Shown: positions 10,129 through 17,656 of the stretch, in pieces | How positions within the stretch are numbered: position 1 is the first letter of the stretch | Layout: each line of letters opens with the position of its first letter | Assembly (NCBI RefSeq): GCF_014698965.1 | Contig: NZ_JACXAE010000025.1 | Coordinates: 123,501 to 187,500, forward strand | Length of the DNA: 64,000 nt | Direction: 5' to 3' | Source: Iningainema tapete BLCC-T55 | GTDB taxonomy: Bacteria > Cyanobacteriota > Cyanobacteriia > Cyanobacteriales > Nostocaceae | The notes under the pieces: model-generated | Databases searched by the model: none | What the model saw: the letters and a program-made list of their open reading frames with translations, nothing else | Told to the model about the DNA's origin: nothing | Translations under genes and position numbers: made by a program

Positions 10129-10641
10129 ATGCTAGAAGGCGCAGTGAAAGCCCAAAAAACAGTTAAGGAAGATGGCACCCAAATCTTTTCTCTGCTTCAT
10201 GGGGTTCAAATTAAAGAAATGAAAAATGTTGTAACTCGAAGTGGCGTTACAACAGAGGCATTTCGTATGGATTGGAACCTCATTGACTATCCGATCAATC
10301 AAATTATTCATGTGACACAACGTCCAGGAGCGATCAATGCATGGCATTATCATGCGAAGCAGACAGATCACATCTTTGTCACGGACGGAACAATTCGTGC
10401 AGTTTTGTTTGACGATCGCTCACAATCACCTACTCAAGGTCAAGTTAGTGTACTGCATTTAGGTCGCATGACTCCAACGCTATTGATTATCCCACCTGGT
10501 ATTTGGCATGGTGTACAAAATTTAGAAAATTCGACCACCGGCTTTCTAAACTTTTTCGATCAAACTTACTGCTATGATGACCCGGATGGATGGACTCTCC
10601 CTTGGGATACTGATAAAATACCATATCAATTTGTTAAGTAG
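10129..10641 (+). CDS. RmlC-like cupin (dTDP-sugar epimerase/isomerase family)
   Basis: 170 residues with one cupin fold. WHYHAKQTDHIFVTDGTIR (about 73-91) and PPGIWHGVQNL (about 123-133) resemble dTDP-4-dehydrorhamnose 3,5-epimerase and related sugar isomerases, including the first histidine motif and the downstream PPGxxHG motif. Such enzymes act on nucleotide-linked keto sugars. An AGAGG ribosome site precedes the ATG. The gene directly follows the GT2 gene on the same strand, which fits a sugar-modifying role. I cannot decide between a true RmlC activity and another RmlC-fold enzyme. Confidence 0.7.
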   Translation: MLEGAVKAQKTVKEDGTQIFSLLHGVQIKEMKNVVTRSGVTTEAFRMDWNLIDYPINQIIHVTQRPGAINAWHYHAKQTDHIFVTDGTIRAVLFDDRSQSPTQGQVSVLHLGRMTPTLLIIPPGIWHGVQNLENSTTGFLNFFDQTYCYDDPDGWTLPWDTDKIPYQFVK

Positions 10642-10673
10642 AGATATCCTTAGGCGCTTCTAGCAGTTGTCAA

Positions 10674-11558
10674 TTACCTGACTAACGGTTTCGCTGCTAC
10701 ATCGCTCAAGCCAACGCTGTCAAGCAAATCCTTCCACTCAGCCACAAGTGTTCCATCTTGAGGATTTTTCTGCCGCAGTTGTGCAAGTGTTGTGATTGCA
10801 TCATACCACAAGCCATTTTGGGCATAGATATCAACCTGCTGTTTTGGTTGTGCTGATTTTAGTTGTTGAGCGATCGCCTGACTTTGATTTACTCGTTGTA
10901 TCATTCCTTCTACATAAATCAGCGAATCTGGTTTTTGCGGGTCACAATAAACATTAACAAACCAACGGTATGGTTTACCCACCTTCAAACCAGGAGCAGA
11001 AGCAGGCAGAGAAATACCGATTACACCAGGCGCATCAGGTAGAGCAATATTGGTTTGATAAATTGGATTTGCGTCCTCATCATCTTGCAACACAAACTCA
11101 GCAGTCGAAGCAGAACCCTTAATATAGGGTACATAAACCCATAAAGTTGGGCGTTCCACTGTCGTCAATCCCCAAACATTAACTACACCAGGACTTGGCT
11201 GAGTGAATGGTACTAAAGCCGTCATCATCGGTGCAGCTACTGGACACATACCCCGTTTTGCTCCGCCACGCAAGCGTCCTCCAGGTGGACGTCCTGGTGG
11301 TGGAGAAGGCATAACTAGCCGCACAGCTACTTTTGACCCCCCAAGCCCCCCTTGTGAAGGGGGGTTGAAGATTCGCGTCTGCTGTCGCGTTGAGATCCCC
11401 CCAAGCCCCCCTTGTAAAGGGGGGTTGAAGATTCGCGTCTGCCCCCCTTGTAAAGGGGGGTTGGGGGGATCAACCGACTGCGCCATTGACGAAGTAATCG
11501 TATTTAAGCAAACACTACTAAATAGTAATGCAAAAAATAGTCTATTATTATACCACAT
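10674..11558 (-). CDS. DUF928 family protein carrying repeat-encoded Pro/Gly insert
   Basis: 294 residues with an N-terminal signal peptide (hydrophobic 6-24, then SSMAQS). The part from about residue 115 to the end resembles the cyanobacterial DUF928 family: PTLWVYVPY, AEFVLQDDE, and KPYRWFVNVYCDP. DUF928 proteins are exported, of unknown function, and are often next to CHAT proteins in cyanobacteria, as here. Residues 30-75 (NPPLQGGLGG copies) are encoded by copies of a palindromic C-run/G-run intergenic-type element (11335-11470), so the mature N-terminus is partly repeat-derived. A further PPPGRPPGG stretch follows. It is last in the run of five minus-strand genes 19581 to 10674. Confidence 0.75.
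   Translation of the reverse strand: MWYNNRLFFALLFSSVCLNTITSSMAQSVDPPNPPLQGGQTRIFNPPLQGGLGGISTRQQTRIFNPPSQGGLGGSKVAVRLVMPSPPPGRPPGGRLRGGAKRGMCPVAAPMMTALVPFTQPSPGVVNVWGLTTVERPTLWVYVPYIKGSASTAEFVLQDDEDANPIYQTNIALPDAPGVIGISLPASAPGLKVGKPYRWFVNVYCDPQKPDSLIYVEGMIQRVNQSQAIAQQLKSAQPKQQVDIYAQNGLWYDAITTLAQLRQKNPQDGTLVAEWKDLLDSVGLSDVAAKPLVR
11335..11470. repeat. Three copies of a CCCCCCTTGT..AAGGGGGG palindromic element inside a CDS
   Basis: Two nearly identical 60-base units begin at about 11336 and 11396, each with a C-run, a short TTGTRAA spacer and a G-run followed by TTGAAGATTCGCGTCTGC. A third shorter palindrome is at 11442-11468. The whole block stays in frame in the DUF928 gene on the minus strand. 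This element type is common between genes in filamentous cyanobacteria. Confidence 0.85.
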
Positions 11559-11586
11559 AATTATGACCTAAATATGTAATTGATTT

Positions 11587-11615
11587 GTAGAGACGTTCCG
11601 GCGGAACGTCTCTAC
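11587..11615. repeat. 29-base perfect palindrome overlapping a stop codon
   Basis: Arms of 14 bases (GTAGAGACGTTCCG and its complement) flank one G. The outer right edge supplies the TAG stop (11612-11614) of the CHAT-CHASE2 gene. Related palindromes are at 13981-14009, 28620-28647 and 44834-44919. Confidence 0.85.
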
Positions 11616-13942
11616 GACAATTTTGAATTTTGCGTATAAACCACACTAGCAGTGCCAACCAACACCAACACAGAAGGCACAAACGGTACCCAAACACCCT
11701 GAATTAACAAACCAAAGCAAAATAAATACACAATACCTGAGGTACTACAGACAACTAATATCAATTTATTTACAGAACGCCACCGCCAAGCTAACACTAC
11801 CCCAACCACAGCCCAACCCCAAAGCCAGGTAAACTCAACTAATGGAGACAAAGTACGCAAGAGCGATCGCCCATCCAATACAGCACTTAAAATCTGACTA
11901 ATCATATGTGCCTGTACCATTACCCCAGGCAAATGCTTATCCAATTCAGTTCCATAGGGAGTTGCCCAAGAATCAGGATTATCCCCCCTAGCTGTAACAC
12001 CAATCAAAACAATCTTATCTTTTACTGCACTGGGATTAAGCGGACTAGATAAAAGTTGCGTCAGCGTCACTTGTTCAGCAATAGTTTTTGCCGAACGGTA
12101 ATTAACTAAAATTTGACCACCATTAGCATCAATACTTTGATATCCACCAGCACGCGATCCCAAACGGTGAAAAACAGTATTGCCAAATTGTAGATTACCA
12201 TCTGTTGTATACTTTGGTTGAATTCCTTTCGCCGCCAAATAAAGTGATGCTAATTGCAAACTAAATGCGTTGGGGGCAGAACATAAAGATGTTGCTTCCT
12301 GGTTCATCCACAATAAATGCCGACGTACCACCCCATCAGGATCGTGAATAAAGTCGCTAAAACTCAAACGTTCCTGGGGAATTTCTGGTGGCGGCTTAGT
12401 CCCGTGAATATTTGTAACAGCATCACTTCCTTTACAAATACCAATTAAATTGTCAGCTTTTTGCAAACGAGAAATTAAATCTCGATCTTCCGCTGGAAAA
12501 TCACGGTAAATATCCAAGCCGATCGCTCGCGGTTGGTACTGTTGCAATTTTGCCAAAAGTATGTTAAGAGATTTATCAGAAATGGAAGTCCCTTTCAAAA
12601 GTTCACCATTTTGTCTTTGGGTGGCAAGATCGGCATCATCAATCGTCACCACAACTAGACGTGGATCAGCACCTTCATCCATCACGATGGAACGCGATCG
12701 CATCATCGCGTCGAACACTTGCAACTCAGCGCCTTGCATTAACCCGACAAATCTTAACCCAAACACCAAGGCAGTTACTGCTAAAGTAGAAAACAATCCC
12801 TTAGCTAAATGGCGACGAGGCGATCGTTGTTGTTGAAGCGGTGGTGTTGGCGCTGACTGTATAACACCCGTAATTTCCTGCCAAGAAGGAGGTATCGCTG
12901 CGGGATTTTGGCAAATCACTGGTAGCCAAGTAGCACAAGGAAACCGATCCTCCAATCCTTGTAATCGTTCCCGTGCTTGTCGCACCACCTGATAAAAGCA
13001 CTCACCACCAGCATACCCAGAAAGAAAATACTTCAAAAACTCTTGTGCTACCACATCTGGCACAGGTTCACGCATCACAATTATCTGCGGAATCTGCAAA
13101 GAAGCCAATTCTTGTGCCAACCCCAACCCATCACAAGAATTAAAAACTGCTAGCTGCAAACCACGTTCAACAGCTTTGCGCAAAGCATACCTTAACTCTT
13201 CAATAGTGAGACTATCATTTTTATTCAAAAATATCCGCCCAATTCCATCTTTACCACGACTCGAACTGTGTCCAGCAAAGAAAAGAATATCCCATTTTTG
13301 CCCCCAAAGCTTGTCAGTTAACTCTTGACGCCCAGGCTCTACCAGAAAACTAACATCAGCATTTGGTAACTGTTGTAGTAAAACTTGGTCTGCCTCAGTG
13401 TCAATCCCCTGACTATTGCCAATAATAGCTAAAATATTTACTTTATTATTACATGTTTTTACTGAATTTACTCGCTCATACACTGGTGAAGCTAGAGCAA
13501 TTTCTGCGTGGGGGTATCGTTCCAGCAAATCCCAACAATGCCAAGGCAACCTCTGTAACTGACTATTTCTTGTTTGTAAAACTACCCGCACTTCATCCGT
13601 AGACTGCAATTTTTCCAGCCATTTTTCGCGCACAGGACGAAACTCTTCAGATTGCAGCCAAGTGTTAAAGCGTGCTCTCAAGATTTTAGCTGAATTATGA
13701 CAATCTTGAGTTACCGACACATTAGTTTTCTGCACCTTATCAGAAGACAGGCGATAAAAGTTACCCAACTGTCGATAACTAGACTGCCAATGGCTATAGT
13801 AAAGTGGCATTTCACTAGCAGGTGGTAGCTTACCAGTAATTTCCGCAGAGGGTAGTTCACCTTCTTCACCTATCTGCAAAGCAACAGTAAATCCCACCTC
13901 AAAACTACCGTCGGCAAATTTCACAACCACTAACTTACTCAT
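11612..13942 (-). CDS. CHAT-CHASE2 membrane protein
   Basis: 776 residues. The N-terminal half is a CHAT (caspase HetF associated with TPRs) peptidase-like domain with the histidine in FFAGHSSS (about 226) and the cysteine in FNSCDG (about 269). A membrane segment follows near 385-405, then an extracytoplasmic CHASE2 sensor domain (VVTIDDADL, IGLDIYRDF, IVLIGVTARGDNPD), and the C-terminus has three membrane helices (about 690-770), as CHASE2 proteins usually do. The expected behaviour is that the periplasmic sensor controls a cytoplasmic protease-like domain; substrates are unknown. Its neighbours are a DUF1822 gene upstream and DUF928 downstream. Palindromes lie at both ends of the gene. The His/Cys pair suggests that it is catalytically intact. 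Confidence 0.88.
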   Translation of the reverse strand: MSKLVVVKFADGSFEVGFTVALQIGEEGELPSAEITGKLPPASEMPLYYSHWQSSYRQLGNFYRLSSDKVQKTNVSVTQDCHNSAKILRARFNTWLQSEEFRPVREKWLEKLQSTDEVRVVLQTRNSQLQRLPWHCWDLLERYPHAEIALASPVYERVNSVKTCNNKVNILAIIGNSQGIDTEADQVLLQQLPNADVSFLVEPGRQELTDKLWGQKWDILFFAGHSSSRGKDGIGRIFLNKNDSLTIEELRYALRKAVERGLQLAVFNSCDGLGLAQELASLQIPQIIVMREPVPDVVAQEFLKYFLSGYAGGECFYQVVRQARERLQGLEDRFPCATWLPVICQNPAAIPPSWQEITGVIQSAPTPPLQQQRSPRRHLAKGLFSTLAVTALVFGLRFVGLMQGAELQVFDAMMRSRSIVMDEGADPRLVVVTIDDADLATQRQNGELLKGTSISDKSLNILLAKLQQYQPRAIGLDIYRDFPAEDRDLISRLQKADNLIGICKGSDAVTNIHGTKPPPEIPQERLSFSDFIHDPDGVVRRHLLWMNQEATSLCSAPNAFSLQLASLYLAAKGIQPKYTTDGNLQFGNTVFHRLGSRAGGYQSIDANGGQILVNYRSAKTIAEQVTLTQLLSSPLNPSAVKDKIVLIGVTARGDNPDSWATPYGTELDKHLPGVMVQAHMISQILSAVLDGRSLLRTLSPLVEFTWLWGWAVVGVVLAWRWRSVNKLILVVCSTSGIVYLFCFGLLIQGVWVPFVPSVLVLVGTASVVYTQNSKLS

Positions 13943-13980
13943 AATGAAAAGAAAGATGGGAATGGGTTTCTACGGATACT

Positions 13981-14009
13981 GTACAGACGTTGCGCCGGAA
14001 CGTCTCTAC
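13981..14009. repeat. Imperfect palindrome of the GTAGAGACGTTCCGG family
   Basis: GTACAGACGTTGCGC pairs with a GGAACGTCTCTAC arm with a few mismatches. It touches the TAG stop of the DUF1822 gene (14009-14011), as the related palindrome at 11587-11615 does for the next gene. Confidence 0.75.
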
Positions 14010-14968
14010 TAAATTACAAATTGTTCTGTAACACCTGCATTATCTAGTGTTACCTTGACGCTAAACTTTTCTCCAGGTTCACCTCTAAACTGTAATTGAA
14101 TGTAATTATCTGCGATTCTCGCTTGAGCTTCCAGAAACACTGCTTCAGACTCATCTAGTACAGTCAGTTGCACTCCAGTAGGTAAGTAAACTTGATTACC
14201 CGTAGGATGCAGTTGGAGACGAATACTAGTTTGCCCGTCAACTTCTGGATTAATCTCGACAATTAGTATGACGGGTTGATTGGCAATTTGGATTCCCAAA
14301 TCAATCAACTTTGCCCTTCTATTCAGTGCTTCTTGTGGGTTAGAATCTACCTCATGAGCATCGCGAAAAGCATAGGCGGGTGTAAGTTGAGGTTCACTTA
14401 ACAAAGATTCTAAAGTTTGCCAACCTGCCTCAAATATACCATTAACCCACTGGCTCAAATTCACCAATGTCTGAGCAGGAGTATGTTTTAGTTGCGCCAA
14501 ATGAGCAAATAAATCTTCAAAGGGTTGGAGTTGACTTAAAGGTAATTCTTCCACTGCGACACTGCGCACAAATCCCAGCACTCTTGCTTCTTGGAGCGAT
14601 TCATCTATTTGAACCACCACATAACCTACTCGTTCTTCCCAAGTTTCTGGGGGAATGTAGCAATTTGACGAGTGATTGCGCACAGGACGACACTCTAAAC
14701 GACCAAATCCTGGTAACTCCAAATCAGCTACATCAGCACAAAGACGTATTACAGGGTTGTAAATATAACTTGTGTTTACAGATGTATTGATGCCCATCAT
14801 CTGTAAATACTGGCTTAATACCAAGACAGAAAGCGTATTAAATAGAACCTGCTCAGCTTTTTCAGGCGTTGGTTGAACCTGAGCGAACGCCTGAGCATTT
14901 TCTCTATATGCTTGTGTAATCGGTAACTTCAAGCTTGTATCGTCTAATTCATAGTTTGTGCGCGTCAT
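14009..14968 (-). CDS. DUF1822 family protein
   Basis: 319 residues from the internal start MTRTNYELDD (a start at 14986 would add six residues). The features match the cyanobacterial DUF1822 family: a helical N-terminus with AQVQPTPEKAEQVLFNTLSV, GFVRSVAVEELPLSQLQPF, and a C-terminal beta-rich part with IQIANQPVILIVEINPE and QFRGEPGEKFSVKVTL. No enzyme motif or membrane segment is visible, so it is probably cytoplasmic. The family has no known activity but is commonly next to CHAT or CHASE2 genes in cyanobacteria. It lies between the two CHAT genes on the same strand, which suggests a partner or adaptor role (inference). Confidence 0.75.
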   Translation of the reverse strand: MTRTNYELDDTSLKLPITQAYRENAQAFAQVQPTPEKAEQVLFNTLSVLVLSQYLQMMGINTSVNTSYIYNPVIRLCADVADLELPGFGRLECRPVRNHSSNCYIPPETWEERVGYVVVQIDESLQEARVLGFVRSVAVEELPLSQLQPFEDLFAHLAQLKHTPAQTLVNLSQWVNGIFEAGWQTLESLLSEPQLTPAYAFRDAHEVDSNPQEALNRRAKLIDLGIQIANQPVILIVEINPEVDGQTSIRLQLHPTGNQVYLPTGVQLTVLDESEAVFLEAQARIADNYIQLQFRGEPGEKFSVKVTLDNAGVTEQFVI

Positions 14969-15049
14969 ACATATTCCCCCAGCCAATCAAGAATCCTCAT
15001 ACACACTTATCACTCAAAATCGCACAAGTTACGCAAGAAAATTGACGCT

Positions 15050-17656
15050 CTACAGCCAATTTCCAATCAACACATAAGCAGACCAAAAGCCAGGTGCATT
15101 ATAGTTAGGATGATTTAATAGTTTGATTTGAGCGCGGCGGAGAGCTTCGGCTTTAGTAACTTTACCGTCTTTTAGTTCTTTGTAAAAAGCACCAATAAAT
15201 AATGCTGTTGATTCATCATCTATTTGCCATAGAGATGCCAGAGTACTGCGTGCGCCGGCTTTTACTGCTGCTCCTGCTAGCCCTAAGGCGGCACGATTAT
15301 CCCCTGCTGCTGTCTGACATGCACTCAAAACTAACAACTCTACTGCTTCCGATCTTACTTCATCCCGATTTCTTAGTATTTCATCAAACTCTGTCACATT
15401 AATTGGACCATTGGCAGCCAAAATATAGGTATCTTGCGCACGGGAACTAAACTCACCGTGGGTTGCTATGTGCATGACGTTGAAAGGAACAGTATTAACT
15501 TTGCTTATTAGTGCATCTTTGGTAAACTGCTGATCGAGAAGACTAGTTGTGGATACTCCTGCTTGGGCAATTAAGTTCAATTCAGTTTTGATGGCAGGTA
15601 AAGGAGGGAATTTGGAATTGGGTGGGGGTTGAGTTAATCCTGCTGTGAGGGCATTTAAGCGTTGTCGCACTAATGGTTTGGGATTAAACAACTGCAAACC
15701 CACGCTCAACGATACAGCATATTTCTCTAACAAGTATTGCTTACCGTCGTAAAGAACTGAAGGTGGCAGATTGCGTAATACTCCATCTGGCACAAATACT
15801 AGAGTATTCACTCCACTTGCTTGTAATTCTGACTCAATGGGTTTAATTAACCAGTTGTAAACTTGCTGTGACTGTATCCTTGTGATGCGTTGCGCAGAAG
15901 GTTTAACTAAATTTTGTCGCAGCCCAGAAATTGTTTTTTCTACCTCTGTTTGACTAATGTTGGTACTGTAAAGTCGCAGGGGTTTGTTAGGAATTTTCAC
16001 AATTACCTGAAGTTTTTCGGGTAATATAATTGGGTAGAGAATCGCTGCTGTAGGGTTATCTCGATCTACTACTTGATCGAGTACTACTTTTTGACCTTGT
16101 AGACAAGCTTCTCGGAAAAAGTTATCTAATTCGGCTAGTTGCAACGCTTCTATCCGTTCCCGTGCTTTTTCTAGAGTTTTAACATCTGGTTGTCCTTGTT
16201 GCGTCAGTAACAGTAATTCTACTGATTCGCGATAAACAGGTTCTACGCTGTCACGAAAGGTAAATTGCACATCTTGGTTAACTTTTACCAAATCACTACG
16301 TAGAGACTCCAGTGTTTGTACAGCACCATCGTATGCAGCAATCGCCTTGGGAAAATCTTTTTGTTTTTTCAGTAATCTGCCCAACTGCCATTGCCATCGA
16401 TAGGTAATTTCTGGAGCATTACTTGCTTGTGCTAAGACTAAAGCTTGCTCTGTCAGCTTTTGTGCCTCCGACACCTGCCCATTTTGTTCATACAAGCCTC
16501 CCAAACTACCCAAAGCATATGCCTCTGCTCGCTTATCACCCAATTTCCGAGCTTGCTGTACAGCAGTTGCAAGTAATGAAGCAGGCTCCCCCACTCCCCG
16601 ACTCCCTAATTTTTGCAGGCTCTGCGCAAAGTTAATTCGGGCGTAGACAGTGGCGCGACTAGGCGGGAGTTGCTCAAGTTGAGATTGAATTAATGGTATG
16701 AGAGCGAGTGAGTTTGCAAGTTGTTGATCTTCTACAAATAAACTGAGAAGATTGAGTTGTGCTTGAACTCTGATTAGAGACGACTGTGATACTTTAACCG
16801 TTTGTTGGTAAAAACCGATCGCTTGTTCTTTTTGTCTTTGAACACGAGCATTATTCCCTAAACTTACCAAAGTGTTGCTAATCTCTGTTGGTGATTTCAA
16901 ACGTTGAGCAATTTCTAGACTTGTTTCTAGATATTTACGCGACTTAGATAAATCACCTACTAATTGAACAACATCTCCAAGCGCTCGCAAAGACGTTGCC
17001 TTTTCTATCGAATCCGGTTGTGATCGCAAATTCTGATATACTTCCTCAAGTTTAGCTTCTGCACGACGATAAAATCCTTGTACACGCAAAGCCTGTGCTT
17101 GATTAATCAAAGCTCTTACCACACCACTTGGATTTGCAGTCTGCTTATAAACATCCGCAGCCTGAACCCAAGTAGCCAAAGCTGACTCTGACTGCCCCAT
17201 TGCTAATTGTAACCGCCCATAAATATCCAGCGTTTGCGCCAAAACCTGCGGATTTTCTCTCCCAACTCCCCGACTCCCCTCTTGCTGATATCCCAGCAAA
17301 CTTAAACTTTGTGATATCGCCCCCTCAGCCTTGGACCACTCACCCAATTGCTGATAAACTAAAGAAAGATTACTCAGCGCTGCCGCCACCTTAACAGTAT
17401 CCCCCTGCTGTCGATATTTCTCAACAACCTGCTGTAATACCTGCGCCGCCTCCCCAAACCTTCCTGTATCGTACAGCACTTTCGCATCTTCATTAACTCT
17501 GGATTCTATGTTTTGAATATTTGAAACGTTAATCTTAGACAAGTTTGCTAAAGCTGGGGAAACAATCATGCATATGAGAATAGTACTCAGCATCCGTGAG
17601 GAAAATCTCAAAATGGATTGGCAATAATTGAAAAGTACAAACCGTTTTCTTGCCAT
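15050..17656 (-). CDS. Exported TPR-CHAT protein
   Basis: 868 residues from MARKRFVLFN; an upstream ATG at 17698 is also in frame. A signal segment (about 20-40, ending SPALANL) is followed by about eight tetratricopeptide repeats (VLYDTGRFGEAAQVLQQVV, AAALSNLSLVYQQLGEWSKAE, YALGSLGGLYEQNGQVSEA), a coiled linker, and a C-terminal CHAT domain with the histidine in HIATHGEF (about 732) and the cysteine in VLSACQTA (about 779). It is the secreted TPR-CHAT type common in cyanobacteria. It starts inside the 3' end of the TpsB-like gene (overlap of 49 bases), so the two are probably translated together. It may process or chaperone a secreted protein in the periplasm; this is an inference from context. 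Confidence 0.88.
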   Translation of the reverse strand: MARKRFVLFNYCQSILRFSSRMLSTILICMIVSPALANLSKINVSNIQNIESRVNEDAKVLYDTGRFGEAAQVLQQVVEKYRQQGDTVKVAAALSNLSLVYQQLGEWSKAEGAISQSLSLLGYQQEGSRGVGRENPQVLAQTLDIYGRLQLAMGQSESALATWVQAADVYKQTANPSGVVRALINQAQALRVQGFYRRAEAKLEEVYQNLRSQPDSIEKATSLRALGDVVQLVGDLSKSRKYLETSLEIAQRLKSPTEISNTLVSLGNNARVQRQKEQAIGFYQQTVKVSQSSLIRVQAQLNLLSLFVEDQQLANSLALIPLIQSQLEQLPPSRATVYARINFAQSLQKLGSRGVGEPASLLATAVQQARKLGDKRAEAYALGSLGGLYEQNGQVSEAQKLTEQALVLAQASNAPEITYRWQWQLGRLLKKQKDFPKAIAAYDGAVQTLESLRSDLVKVNQDVQFTFRDSVEPVYRESVELLLLTQQGQPDVKTLEKARERIEALQLAELDNFFREACLQGQKVVLDQVVDRDNPTAAILYPIILPEKLQVIVKIPNKPLRLYSTNISQTEVEKTISGLRQNLVKPSAQRITRIQSQQVYNWLIKPIESELQASGVNTLVFVPDGVLRNLPPSVLYDGKQYLLEKYAVSLSVGLQLFNPKPLVRQRLNALTAGLTQPPPNSKFPPLPAIKTELNLIAQAGVSTTSLLDQQFTKDALISKVNTVPFNVMHIATHGEFSSRAQDTYILAANGPINVTEFDEILRNRDEVRSEAVELLVLSACQTAAGDNRAALGLAGAAVKAGARSTLASLWQIDDESTALFIGAFYKELKDGKVTKAEALRRAQIKLLNHPNYNAPGFWSAYVLIGNWL

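Noticed and set aside
11203..11571. 122-codon plus-strand frame with PPSPPCEGG repeats
   Set aside because: It is the reverse strand of the DUF928 gene; the palindromic repeats give similar peptides on both strands.
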